Of a stretch of 9,325 bases of DNA, positions 1 through 8,238 are shown in pieces. This DNA is from JACQQW01 sp964520655 (GTDB taxonomy: Bacteria; Omnitrophota; Gorgyraeia; Zapsychrales; Fredricksoniimonadaceae). Location: the NCBI GenBank assembly GCA_964520655.1, contig CAZFNI010000036.1:1-9325 (forward strand), in the 5' to 3' direction. The stretch's first letter is position 1; every line of letters begins with the position of its first letter. A program made the position numbers and the translations under genes. The notes below the pieces were generated by a model, which saw only the letters and a list, made by a program, of their open reading frames with translations, was not told the origin of the DNA and made no database searches.

Positions 1-774
1 ATCCGGGACGAGGTTGATGCCAAAACATATCAGAATGTACCCCGCAGGTATTTTTCGGGCGGGTTGAATATCGATGCTGCAGCAGCGATCCGCAGGGTCA
101 ATGCCTCCGGGGAAGACTTGCGGTTAAAGGGCGATGCCGCGATGGTGTCGGTATCCATGAGGCTGGGGCGTTCTCGATTGTTTTCTTCACGGGGGGTGCC
201 GGTCAAGCCGGTCATCTCTAAGATATTCCTGGTTGCTCCTGAATTTGATAAACGCAATAAGCAAATACAGATCAATGGCCAGAAGCCTGAAATAGTCGAG
301 AATCTAAAAACCCTGGATGCTCGAATTCAAAAACTGGCTAGCCGGACTGGATTATTGGTTGTTGTTCAGTCGGGACATCCGATCATTTCAGCCGAACAAA
401 TTCAGGGAACAGTGGCCTATCAAAGCCAGCCGTTTCTGTTCGCTATCTTGACCCACAGCGGGGCGCAAGCCTATTGGCATGACCCTTTGGATTATGGGGG
501 GATCAAATGGTTTTGGGGGCGTAATGCGCTGGATAAGGTCCTGGAATATTATTTAGGCCCCAGGAAAGATCCGGCAATGGCAGCGGAGCCGCTGGGAGGG
601 ATAGATCTCAATAGCGGGACCATCAACGTTTCCAAGAGGGGTCCCGGCGTTGCGATAAAAGTTGATCCTGCCTTGATCAGCCGCATCAATGCTCAAGGTT
701 TCGACGGTGTTGACTTTGCCATCCAGGGCATCGTTCCTATCTCCAATATCCAGGCCATCTTAGGCGCGTCATAA
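1..774 (+). CDS. C-terminal part of a large uncharacterised protein (partial, 5' end outside window)
   Basis: The frame is open from the first base to a TAA at 772-774, giving 257 visible residues, so the gene begins upstream of the window. An internal TTG at 64 is not a convincing start because coding sequence continues before it. Near the beginning is the motif PRRYFSGGL (residues 14-22). A mixed alpha/beta-looking region follows, with a hydrophobic strand LLVVVQSGHPII (about 118-129). The end carries GGIDLN (199-204), VDPALI (221-226) and IVPISN (244-249). I remember the RYFSGG motif and a C-terminal module of the type GGIDLN, then a short helix, then an 'xVPI' strand, from very large secreted hypothetical proteins of Omnitrophota. 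I know of no assigned function. No membrane segment or catalytic motif is evident. No convincing intrinsic terminator follows it. The gene is certain to be coding, the family assignment is tentative, and the function is unknown. Confidence 0.8.
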   Translation: MRDEVDAKTYQNVPRRYFSGGLNIDAAAAIRRVNASGEDLRLKGDAAMVSVSMRLGRSRLFSSRGVPVKPVISKIFLVAPEFDKRNKQIQINGQKPEIVENLKTLDARIQKLASRTGLLVVVQSGHPIISAEQIQGTVAYQSQPFLFAILTHSGAQAYWHDPLDYGGIKWFWGRNALDKVLEYYLGPRKDPAMAAEPLGGIDLNSGTINVSKRGPGVAIKVDPALISRINAQGFDGVDFAIQGIVPISNIQAILGAS

Positions 775-792
775 AATATTTTTACATATTTA

Positions 793-821
793 TTGACGAG
801 AGAATTGATTCCCGTTACATT
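793..821 (+). promoter_or_regulatory. Sigma-70 type promoter of smc (leaderless geometry)
   Basis: A -35 box TTGACG (793-798, 5/6 matches) and a -10 box TACATT (816-821, 4/6) are separated by an ideal 17 bases. The stretch at 773-792 just upstream is almost pure A/T and resembles an UP element. Transcription from this -10 should start about seven bases downstream, at or next to 828, which is the A of the smc ATG. This is inferred from sequence only. Confidence 0.6.
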
Positions 822-827
822 ACAGCT

Positions 828-3800
828 ATGTATTTTAAGAAACTTGAGATATTTGGTTTTAAATCCTTCGCTGATAAAACTGTCCTTGAATTCCAACCCG
901 GTACTTCGATCATCGTCGGACCTAATGGTTGCGGTAAAAGTAATGTTTTTGATTCGATCCGCTGGGTATTAGGCGAACAAAGCGCCAAAGACCTGCGCGG
1001 TTCTTCCATGACCGACGTCATTTTTAACGGCACGGACACCCGCCCGGCGCTGGGTTTTGCGGAGGTCAGTGTTACTTTCTCCAATGAAAGCAAAGTACTG
1101 CCCATCGAGCACGATGAGGTGACGGTCACCCGCCGTTTGTTCCGTTCTGGAGAGAGTGAATATCTCTTAAATAAGAATGTCTGCCGTCTGAAGGATATCA
1201 TCGAGCTGTTCCTGGGGACAGGTATCGGCGCGGAATCCTATTCCATGATCCAGCAGGGGAAGGTCGATTTAGTCGTTTCTTCCAAACCGGAAGACCGACG
1301 CGAGATCTTCGATGAAGCTGCCGGCATCACCAAATATAAATCTAAGAAAAAAGAAGCGTTAAGCAAATTAAAGGAAACTGAAGAGAATTTGCTGCGCATC
1401 AATGATATTGTCGTCGAAGTCAAACGTCAGATCGGTTCCATCGAACGCCAGGCCAAGAAAGCCCAGCGTTATAAGGAAGAATTCGAACAGCTCAAAGGGC
1501 TTGAATTGGTCATGGCCCAATACAATGTTCATGTATTCACGAAAGAGCTTGGGGAGATCCTGTCGCGATCCAAAGCCCTGGAGGATAAGGATACGGAATT
1601 AACAGCCGCCCTTAAAGAGCTTAATGACAGGCTGGAACTGGAAATGCTGCAAGTCGAGGAGATCGATGAAGCGATCAATGTCTTGAAGTCCAAACAAATG
1701 CGTTTGGAGAATGATATTGAGATGAATTCCCGCCAGATCTCCTTTAATGAACAAAGGGCCGACGAGATCGATGCCTCTTGCGTGAAGCTTGAGGAAGATA
1801 AGGCCGCGGCACTGGAACGCTGCAAGGTGAGCCAGGCGAAGATCGAGGAGATCAACGCTGTTCTAAGTTCGTTCCAGCAGACCATCGCCGATGTGAGAGC
1901 CCGCTGGCAGCAGAAAAAGGACGAATTAAGCGTTCTGGTCCATGCGATCGAAGAGGCGAATACCTCTATTCAAACCTATACGAATGAACAATTCAGTCTT
2001 AACGCGCAGGAAGTCAAGATCAAGAACCAGCTGACCGACTTGCTGCGCCAGAATATGGAATTACTAGCGCGCCGTACGCGTCTACAGCAGGATAATACTA
2101 AAGTCTCCGGCGAGAAAACGCAGGCCCATCAGAAATTAGAAGCAGTTTCCCAGGCGATCACCAGTGTCGATCTTCAGACCCAGGAAAGCTGGCAGGTGTT
2201 AAGTTCTGAACGTCAGAAATTGGAAGATCTACGATTAGCCCAGGCTGCGGCGGATAATACCATTGATGATCTGGAAAAAACCCATGTCTTTTTAGTTTCC
2301 CAGAAAGAATTCATTGCCAAGATGCAGGTGCAGTATCAAGACAGTCCGGACCCGATCGTCGAAGGGCGTTTCATCAGCAGCACGCGCCCTAAGGATGGTC
2401 AGACGGGTATTATCGGTAAGATCAAAGAGATTCGAGAGATCCCGTCGACCGAAACAATGACAATGATGTTTGAGATTGTCTATGAAACAAAGTATGTTGA
2501 ACTTGATTTAAGCGCCATGGATGTGCGTCTTGCACAGATCAGTGAACAAATCACGGCCGCTATTGCACATAAAGAATCGTTGGATATTCAGCTCTACCAA
2601 CAACAACAGGTTGTAGATACGGTGTTACGGGATATCCAAGACTTGGAAAAGAAACTATCTGTCCTTCAGGCGCAGAAAAATGACCTTGAGCTTGAGACGG
2701 GTAAGATCGTCGGAGAATTGGATCTGATCTCCAGCGAATATGCGCAGGTCGAGAGTGATCTGGCTTCCGTACAGGTCTCGGAATCAAGGCTTAATGAAAC
2801 CTTGCAGGGAATTGCCGGCCAGATCCGCCGCTGCCAGGATGATGTCCGGGCCAAGCAGGACGCGATCGCTCAAAAGAATAAGGATCGTGAGGACATGAAC
2901 GTTGCGGTCGTCCAATTGGAGTCGGAAGCCGCGGCCGCAGTGCAGCAGCAGAAAAGTTTGGAAGAAAACCTATCAGTTTATACTCAAGGGCTGGACCGTG
3001 ATCTGGCGGACATCAGCCGTTTTGATCTGAGCCTTTCCGAGTCTGTGGCGAAAAAACTGCAAATCCAGGAAGATATCGTCCGATTAAACAACTTGATCGC
3101 AACATTGCAGGATTCCATCGCCCAGCTGACGACACAGTTAAATGAGGAAAGCAGCCGCAAGCAGGAAATGCTGGCGCGTTTGGGTGGGCTGCGCGGTCAA
3201 GCCAAAGCGTACGAAGAAGAGATCATTGCCTCCAAGACCAGCCGTCATCAGCTGGATATGCGCGCGCAAGAGATCCAGTTCCACCAGCGTTCGCTTAAAG
3301 AACGTCTGCTTCAGGCGTATCGCCTTGATCTGGATAATCTTCCGGCGCCCGAACCTGTTGAAGCGGTCGAGGCAGGATCTGCTCTGGAACCTGTTGCCTC
3401 AAGCGAAGAAAGGCTAGTAGATGCGCCTGTTACTGAGGATATAGCGGCATCCGTCGCTGTCCCTGAGGTTAATTACGAAGAGTTGGCTGTTCAGATCGAC
3501 GCTTTAAAGAAGCGGTGCGAAGCTTATGGGGCGGTGAACTTGGTTGCGATCGAAGAATTTGATGAATTAAAACAACGGTTCGAATTTTTGACCAAGCAGC
3601 AAAGTGATCTATTGACGGCCCGTGAGGCCCTGATGCAGACGATCCAGAAGATCAACCGCACCACTCGTCAAATGTTCACGGACACCTTTACCCGCGTTAA
3701 CGAAGAATTCCAGATCCATTTCCGTATGCTTTTTGGCGGCGGAGAGGCCCAATTGATCCTGCTTGATCCTGACAATGCCCTTGAATCCGGTATTGATATC

Positions 3801-4187
3801 GTGGCCAGGCCTCCTGGTAAGAAACCGCAGCATATTTCGCTCTTATCGGGTGGGGAAAAGACGATGACGGCGATCGCCTTGATCTTCGGCGTTTTTAAGG
3901 TCAACCCCAGTCCATTTTGCGTCTTAGACGAAATTGACGCCGCGCTGGATGAAAGCAACGTTAACCGTTTTGCCAATATGCTCAAAGAATTTGCCAAGAT
4001 CGCTCAGTTTATCGTCATTTCTCACAATAAAAAGACCATGGAGAACGCGGATATCATGTACGGCGTTACTATGCCGGAGCGCGGGATCTCCAAGATCGTT
4101 TCTGTCAATTTCACCCGTAAACAGTCCCCGGCGCCCCAGGTTGTAGTGGATGTAAAGCCTGAGCCTGTTGAAGTCGCCTCTATATAA
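828..4187 (+). CDS. smc: Chromosome segregation ATPase SMC
   Basis: SMC is a DNA-bound ABC-type ATPase that works as a dimer, usually with ScpA/ScpB, to organise and separate replicated chromosomes. The 1119 residues show the full SMC plan. The N-terminal head starts with a FKSFAD segment (11-16), Walker A GPNGCGKSN (31-39, Lys37) and a Q-loop YSMIQQGKV (138-146). A coiled coil runs from about 170 to 503, followed by a small hinge (about 505-565) and a returning coil. The C-terminal head has the signature LSGGEK (1006-1011), Walker B CVLDEID (1031-1037) and an H-loop ISHNKKT (1064-1070). It is slightly shorter than the usual roughly 1150-1200 residues, mainly because of the hinge. A Pro/Ala/Val/Glu-rich linker (838-880) interrupts the returning coil, and the tail repeats its PEPVE motif. 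The start ATG gives the canonical MYFKKLEIFGFKSF opening, yet no Shine-Dalgarno sequence precedes it. scpA and scpB are not in the window. Confidence 0.97.
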   Translation: MYFKKLEIFGFKSFADKTVLEFQPGTSIIVGPNGCGKSNVFDSIRWVLGEQSAKDLRGSSMTDVIFNGTDTRPALGFAEVSVTFSNESKVLPIEHDEVTVTRRLFRSGESEYLLNKNVCRLKDIIELFLGTGIGAESYSMIQQGKVDLVVSSKPEDRREIFDEAAGITKYKSKKKEALSKLKETEENLLRINDIVVEVKRQIGSIERQAKKAQRYKEEFEQLKGLELVMAQYNVHVFTKELGEILSRSKALEDKDTELTAALKELNDRLELEMLQVEEIDEAINVLKSKQMRLENDIEMNSRQISFNEQRADEIDASCVKLEEDKAAALERCKVSQAKIEEINAVLSSFQQTIADVRARWQQKKDELSVLVHAIEEANTSIQTYTNEQFSLNAQEVKIKNQLTDLLRQNMELLARRTRLQQDNTKVSGEKTQAHQKLEAVSQAITSVDLQTQESWQVLSSERQKLEDLRLAQAAADNTIDDLEKTHVFLVSQKEFIAKMQVQYQDSPDPIVEGRFISSTRPKDGQTGIIGKIKEIREIPSTETMTMMFEIVYETKYVELDLSAMDVRLAQISEQITAAIAHKESLDIQLYQQQQVVDTVLRDIQDLEKKLSVLQAQKNDLELETGKIVGELDLISSEYAQVESDLASVQVSESRLNETLQGIAGQIRRCQDDVRAKQDAIAQKNKDREDMNVAVVQLESEAAAAVQQQKSLEENLSVYTQGLDRDLADISRFDLSLSESVAKKLQIQEDIVRLNNLIATLQDSIAQLTTQLNEESSRKQEMLARLGGLRGQAKAYEEEIIASKTSRHQLDMRAQEIQFHQRSLKERLLQAYRLDLDNLPAPEPVEAVEAGSALEPVASSEERLVDAPVTEDIAASVAVPEVNYEELAVQIDALKKRCEAYGAVNLVAIEEFDELKQRFEFLTKQQSDLLTAREALMQTIQKINRTTRQMFTDTFTRVNEEFQIHFRMLFGGGEAQLILLDPDNALESGIDIVARPPGKKPQHISLLSGGEKTMTAIALIFGVFKVNPSPFCVLDEIDAALDESNVNRFANMLKEFAKIAQFIVISHNKKTMENADIMYGVTMPERGISKIVSVNFTRKQSPAPQVVVDVKPEPVEVASI

Positions 4188-4273
4188 TAGGACCCTCCAA
4201 AAATAATTCTTGCATATATTAAGGCTCTGTTGTAACCTATTTGGCATTAATATGTTATATATGTAGTTTTCGG

Positions 4274-4296
4274 GGGAGCGCTTCCTTGACGCTCCC
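4274..4296 (+). repeat. GC-rich inverted repeat between smc and the cvpA gene
   Basis: GGGAGCG (4274-4280) and CGCTCCC (4290-4296) are perfect 7-base inverted copies with a 9-base loop. It is the strongest hairpin in the 154-base spacer after smc and may end the smc transcript, but no T-run follows on either strand, so it is not a standard intrinsic terminator. Its right arm shares two bases with the -35 box of the next promoter, which also allows an operator role. The rest of the spacer (4188-4273) is AT-rich and shows nothing I can name. Confidence 0.5.
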
Positions 4297-4314
4297 ATAA
4301 CCTCGTGTTATACT
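4286..4314 (+). promoter_or_regulatory. Sigma-70 type promoter of the cvpA-dnaG-rpoD-aroD operon
   Basis: TTGACG (4286-4291, 5/6) and TATACT (4309-4314, 5/6) are 17 bases apart, the best promoter match in the window. The expected transcript start is near 4320-4322, leaving about 20 untranslated bases before the ATG at 4342. Because transcription would begin after 4315, this promoter argues against the in-frame TTG at 4315 as the start codon. Confidence 0.7.
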
Positions 4315-4341
4315 TTGGCTTGTAACTCGTCTGAAATCAGA

Positions 4342-4923
4342 ATGTTGACACAATTTTTTCGCAGTATAAATTGGGTAGACGTGGCGCTAGCCGTTCTTTT
4401 TGTCCGCACTGTTTTTGTCAGCGTTAAAAGTGGTTTCGTGGCAGAGAGTTTCAGATTTTTCGGCACGTTGACAGCCCTTTTTGTCAGCCTGCATTGGTAT
4501 AGCTTTTTGGCTCAGTTTTTGGTTAAAAAGACAAAAATGTCAGCCGGCAGCTTGGATTTGATCGTTTTTATCGCCCTGTGGCTGGTTATTGTCTTGATTT
4601 TTATGCTGTTGTACAGAGGTGTTTTGCTGCTCTTTAAAATAGAGGCGAATCATCAGGTTATTGATCGGTATGCTGCCGGATTCATGGGGGCGACAAGGGG
4701 TGTTTTCCTGACAAGTTTAACGGTCTTTGCCTTGCTGTTATGCCGTCAGCCGTTCGTGCAGAACCAAACGTTCAAGTCTTTTGGGTATGCCTTAACCGCT
4801 AAAGCAGCGCCTAACACGTATTATTTGGGGTATCATGCATTGATCGGAAAGATCTTTGCAGGCCAACAGTTCAATGAAGAAGTTTTTGCGGTGATCGGTC
4901 GTCATGGGATTAATCCCAAATGA
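4342..4923 (+). CDS. CvpA-family integral membrane protein
   Basis: This is a 193-residue inner-membrane protein with about four hydrophobic segments: roughly residues 11-28, 37-60, 71-98 and 119-134. The opening 'INWVDVALAVLF', a basic residue and then 'GFV', and the DRYAAGFMGATRGVFL segment (108-123) fit the CvpA family, whose members often carry a D-R-x-x-G-x-x-x-G-x-x-R-G pattern. E. coli CvpA is linked to colicin V production and envelope stress, but the biochemical role of the family is poorly known. I place the start at ATG 4342. The frame also holds a TTG at 4315, but that lies directly behind the -10 box. No good ribosome binding site precedes 4342. The gene is visibly T-richer than its neighbours, as expected for a membrane protein. 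It overlaps dnaG by 20 bases, so the two are probably translationally coupled. Confidence 0.8.
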   Translation: MLTQFFRSINWVDVALAVLFVRTVFVSVKSGFVAESFRFFGTLTALFVSLHWYSFLAQFLVKKTKMSAGSLDLIVFIALWLVIVLIFMLLYRGVLLLFKIEANHQVIDRYAAGFMGATRGVFLTSLTVFALLLCRQPFVQNQTFKSFGYALTAKAAPNTYYLGYHALIGKIFAGQQFNEEVFAVIGRHGINPK

Positions 4924-6637
4924 AATCATCAATGCGGTCCTAGAACGAAGTGATATCGTCACGACGATCGGTAAATATGTCCAGCTAAAAAAAGCTGGAC
5001 GTAATTTTAAAGCTCTTTGTCCGTTCCATCATGAAAAATCGCCGTCGTTCGTTGTGAACCCTGACAAGCAGATCTTTCATTGTTTTGGCTGCGGCGCGGG
5101 GGGTAACGCGGTTGGTTTCGTGATGCGTCAGGAACATTTGGAATTCCCGCTCGCGGTCAAGATGCTAGCCGACCAGTGCGGGATCACGATCCCTGAGGAT
5201 AGCGCGCCAGGACCGTCGGCAGATGCCTCAAAGAAGCTTAAAGAGGATATTTATCGGGTCAATGGTCTTGCGGTGGAATTTTTTCACCAGCAACTGCTGT
5301 CCTCGAAGGAGCCATCAGCTGCGGCGGCTCGAGAATATTTAAAGCAGCGTGCTGTTAGTTTGGCAACGGTCAAGCAATTCCAGCTGGGGTTCGCCCCGGA
5401 TGCCTGGGATGGTTTGATCAAGCATTTGAAAAGTGAGCAGGTCAGTGCAGAGCTCATGAGCCAGGCGGGTCTGATCATCGCCCGTGAAAAAAAAGATGGT
5501 TTTTATGACCGGTTTAGAAACCGGGTGATCTTTCCAATTTTTGATATTTCGTCCCGTCCCGTCGCTTTTGGCGCCCGCGCTTTAAGCAAAGAGGAAGGGG
5601 CAAAATATATTAACTCTCCGGAAACGCCGGTCTACACCAAGGGCCGACACTTGTTCGGTTTTAACCTGACTAAGGCCGCCGCCGGAAAGTTAGATCGTGT
5701 AGTTGTGGTCGAGGGATACATGGATATGATCATGCCCTTTGTCCACGGAGTGGAGAATATCGCGGCATCACTGGGGACAGCATTGACCCCGGAGCAGATT
5801 CGTCTGATCCGCCGGTATACTCCGAATGTAACAATGCTCTTTGATACAGACCCTGCAGGCCAGAATGCGATGATACGCAGTCTGGATCTACTGATCGATG
5901 AGGGGATGAACGTTCGTGTCGCCACGCTTGGGGAAAACCAAGATCCGGATTCATTTATTCGTACACACGGAGCGCCGGCTTTCGGCGTACAATTACAAAA
6001 CGCAGTGTCGTTATACGACTTTAAACTGTCGTGGCTTAAATCGCGCAACAATATCTCATCCATCGAAGGTAAAGCCCAGATCTGCCAGTCCATGCTGGAG
6101 ACCATTGCCCGCTACAGTAATGAGGTCGTTAAGTCCGAACTGATGAAACGCTTGAGGTCGGATCTGGACCTGGAAGAGGAGGCTGTGCACAAGCAGATGG
6201 CGACGGTGAAGGTCATTCCGTCGAAAGAAGAGGTTTTACCGATCGTCCCGGTAAAATTACGGCTGCAAGACGAAATGTTCCTGGGGATCTTATTATCCGA
6301 TCCCATTTGGGCTAAACAGTCCAAGGAAGAACTCGTCGTGTCGGATTTTGAGCATCCGTTAATGCAGGGGATTATCACGCATATTTGGGAATTATCGGCC
6401 ATTAATCCGTCGTGGGAGGCTAAAGACCTGCTCACACGCCTTAATGACCAGGCCATGGTAGAGCTTGTTACACGGCTTTTGACCAAGGATCCGGCCTGGC
6501 TGGGTGATATTCCCCAAGTATACAGGGACTGTGTCGCGAAGCTGCGAAAAAAACGTTTAGAAAAGAAATTACAAGAAGTTAAGCGATCAGATGATCTGGA
6601 TATGACAGGTCAATTGATCAAGCTTATCAAAGGGTAG
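4904..6637 (+). CDS. dnaG: DNA primase DnaG
   Basis: DnaG makes the short RNA primers that start Okazaki fragments, working with the replicative helicase at the fork. The 577-residue protein has the normal family length and order. First comes a CHC2 zinc-binding domain with Cys39, His42, Cys60 and Cys63 (spacing C-x2-H-x17-C-x2-C). The catalytic core follows with the basic RFRNRVIFPIFD motif (204-213 region). The Toprim fold has VVVVEGYMD (Glu270) and the acidic pair in FDTDPAG (Asp314, Asp316), plus a third acidic site in NQDPDSF (346-351). A helical C-terminal region from about 450 to 577 is the expected helicase-binding part. The ATG lies inside the end of the cvpA gene with no clear Shine-Dalgarno sequence, which suggests coupling to the upstream gene. 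It is followed after five bases by rpoD, the conserved dnaG-rpoD arrangement. Confidence 0.97.
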   Translation: MGLIPNEIINAVLERSDIVTTIGKYVQLKKAGRNFKALCPFHHEKSPSFVVNPDKQIFHCFGCGAGGNAVGFVMRQEHLEFPLAVKMLADQCGITIPEDSAPGPSADASKKLKEDIYRVNGLAVEFFHQQLLSSKEPSAAAAREYLKQRAVSLATVKQFQLGFAPDAWDGLIKHLKSEQVSAELMSQAGLIIAREKKDGFYDRFRNRVIFPIFDISSRPVAFGARALSKEEGAKYINSPETPVYTKGRHLFGFNLTKAAAGKLDRVVVVEGYMDMIMPFVHGVENIAASLGTALTPEQIRLIRRYTPNVTMLFDTDPAGQNAMIRSLDLLIDEGMNVRVATLGENQDPDSFIRTHGAPAFGVQLQNAVSLYDFKLSWLKSRNNISSIEGKAQICQSMLETIARYSNEVVKSELMKRLRSDLDLEEEAVHKQMATVKVIPSKEEVLPIVPVKLRLQDEMFLGILLSDPIWAKQSKEELVVSDFEHPLMQGIITHIWELSAINPSWEAKDLLTRLNDQAMVELVTRLLTKDPAWLGDIPQVYRDCVAKLRKKRLEKKLQEVKRSDDLDMTGQLIKLIKG

Positions 6638-6642
6638 ATAAC

Positions 6643-8238
6643 ATGAAAGAACCGGTAAAAGAAAAAGAATTTCAGGAAGACTTGGATAAGTTGGTGACCT
6701 TAGGCAAGAAGAAGGGTTTCCTGACTTATGAAGAGGTCAATGAAACGTTATCGGATGCGATCGATTCCTCCGAGGACATTGACCAGGTCTTTGATATTTT
6801 AGACGGCAAGGAGATCAAGGTTGTCGATTCCGAGCAGGATGCCACCCTCATGGAAGAAACAAGCAATGAGGAAAGCCGCGAGCAGCAGGTACGCCGCATG
6901 CGCGAAGAGAGCAAAGAGGATGATGTTTATTCCGATAAGTTCATTCCGCTCGACGACCCGGTGAAGATGTATTTAAAGCAGATGGGTTCGATCCCGCTGT
7001 TAACGCGCGAAGAAGAGATCAGTCTGGCTAAACGCATCGAAGAAGCGGAAGTCAAATTCGCCGAGAGTTTGTTTAAGACCTACTACGCGCGCAAGGAAGC
7101 TATTTCGATCATCAATCAGGTCTTAAGCGATGATATCAACGCTGAGGATGTGATCAAGGATGAGTTGGAACGCCGCGGCCGTTTGCTTAAGGACTTAGCC
7201 AAGATCTTAGAGCATGTGCGCCACACCCGCGTCGGTTCCGATATTTCCGCCAAGTCGATCGCGGAATTTAAGTTGACATCGACGGTCAACGAAGAGATCG
7301 TGGTTAAGATCCAGGAATTGATCGAGCAGATCGACCGCACCGAACGCCAGCTGAAGGCCAAGAAGAAACCGGCTAACTATGCTGAGCTTAAAAAGAAATT
7401 CGATAGTCTCAACAAAGAATTGGGCGAGCCGATCAACGGTGTCCGCAACCAGCTGCGTGAGATCAAGACCCGCCAGTCGCGTTTTAACAAGGCCAAGAAA
7501 TTGTTGGTCGAAGCGAACTTGCGTCTGGTCGTGTCGATCGCGAAGAAATATATCAACCGCGGGTTGTCGTTCTTGGATCTCATCCAGGAAGGTAACATGG
7601 GTTTGATCCGCGCCGTCGAGAAATTTGAATACAAGCGCGGTTATAAATTCTCCACCTACGCGACATGGTGGATCCGCCAGGCCATCACGCGTTCTATCGC
7701 CGATCAGGCCAGAACGATCCGTATCCCGGTGCATATGACGGAAACGATCAACAAGATCATCCGTGTGTCCCGTGTATTCGTCCAGGAATATGGCCGTGAA
7801 CCTATGGCCCAGGAGATCGCTAAGGAAATGCGTATGCCGGTCACCAAGGTCAAAGAGATCTTAAAGATCTCCCAGGTGCCGATCTCTTTGCAGACACCCA
7901 TCGGTGACGAAGGGGATACGCATTTTGGTGATTTCATCGAAGATAAAAAAGCTGTTTCACCTGCCAACGCGACGCTGCATTCCATGCTCAAGGACGAGAT
8001 CGGTTCTGTCCTGCAGACGCTGGATGACCGCGAACGCAAGATCCTGGAGTTGCGCTTCGGTATCGTCGACGGCACCAGCCGCACGCTGGAAGAAGTCGGG
8101 GCGGAATTCAATGTCACCCGTGAGCGTGTGCGCCAGATCGAAAGCAAGGCCTTAAGGAAGCTGCGTCATCCTACTCGCTCCCGCCGTATCAAGTCGTTCT
8201 TGGACATGGCGGCCAAAGAGGGTGAAGTTATCATCTAA
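6643..8238 (+). CDS. rpoD: RNA polymerase primary sigma factor (RpoD/SigA)
   Basis: This is the housekeeping sigma-70 factor that directs RNA polymerase to -35/-10 promoters. The 531 residues show an N-terminal acidic region 1.1 (about 8-75) and region 1.2 at DDPVKMYLKQMG (104-114). A charged non-conserved spacer follows (about 140-285). Region 2 begins at EANLRLVVSIAKKY (290-303) and includes LDLIQEGNMGLIRAVEKFEY and the -10 recognition/melting part FSTYATWWIRQAITR. Region 3 runs from about 361 to 440. Region 4 has RTLEEVGAEFNVTRERVRQIE (480-500), the helix-turn-helix that reads the -35 box, ending near 520. Presence of regions 1.1 and 1.2 marks it as a primary, not alternative, sigma factor. 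AGGG at 6631-6634, eight bases before the ATG, is the clearest ribosome binding site in the window. The three promoters called here fit the specificity expected of this protein. The gene ends in TAATG, shared with the aroD start. Confidence 0.98.
   Translation: MKEPVKEKEFQEDLDKLVTLGKKKGFLTYEEVNETLSDAIDSSEDIDQVFDILDGKEIKVVDSEQDATLMEETSNEESREQQVRRMREESKEDDVYSDKFIPLDDPVKMYLKQMGSIPLLTREEEISLAKRIEEAEVKFAESLFKTYYARKEAISIINQVLSDDINAEDVIKDELERRGRLLKDLAKILEHVRHTRVGSDISAKSIAEFKLTSTVNEEIVVKIQELIEQIDRTERQLKAKKKPANYAELKKKFDSLNKELGEPINGVRNQLREIKTRQSRFNKAKKLLVEANLRLVVSIAKKYINRGLSFLDLIQEGNMGLIRAVEKFEYKRGYKFSTYATWWIRQAITRSIADQARTIRIPVHMTETINKIIRVSRVFVQEYGREPMAQEIAKEMRMPVTKVKEILKISQVPISLQTPIGDEGDTHFGDFIEDKKAVSPANATLHSMLKDEIGSVLQTLDDRERKILELRFGIVDGTSRTLEEVGAEFNVTRERVRQIESKALRKLRHPTRSRRIKSFLDMAAKEGEVII

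Noticed and set aside
767..798. CGTCA...TGACG inverted repeat around the end of the first gene as a terminator
   Set aside because: The stem is only about 5 bp before a bulge and weak A-T pairs, with no T-run after it.
4183..4188. Perfect TATAAT hexamer across the smc stop codon
   Set aside because: There is no acceptable -35 box 16-18 bases upstream and no extended -10, and the much better promoter at 4286-4314 explains the operon.
4241..4269. TTGGCA (4241-4246) as the -35 box of another promoter in the smc-cvpA spacer
   Set aside because: The hexamer at proper spacing, TAGTTT, is a poor -10 box.
4315..4341. In-frame TTG at 4315 as an earlier start for the CvpA-family gene
   Set aside because: It directly follows the -10 box TATACT (4309-4314), so the transcript would begin after it. 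The added nine residues add nothing to the family fold, and ATG 4342 gives a natural start.
7207..7734. Long reverse-strand open frame opposite rpoD
   Set aside because: It lies fully antisense to the strongly conserved sigma regions, its translation has no recognisable domain, and it is explained by rpoD codon bias. The same applies to reverse frames opposite smc (3668-3997, 3924-4298) and dnaG (5632-6105).
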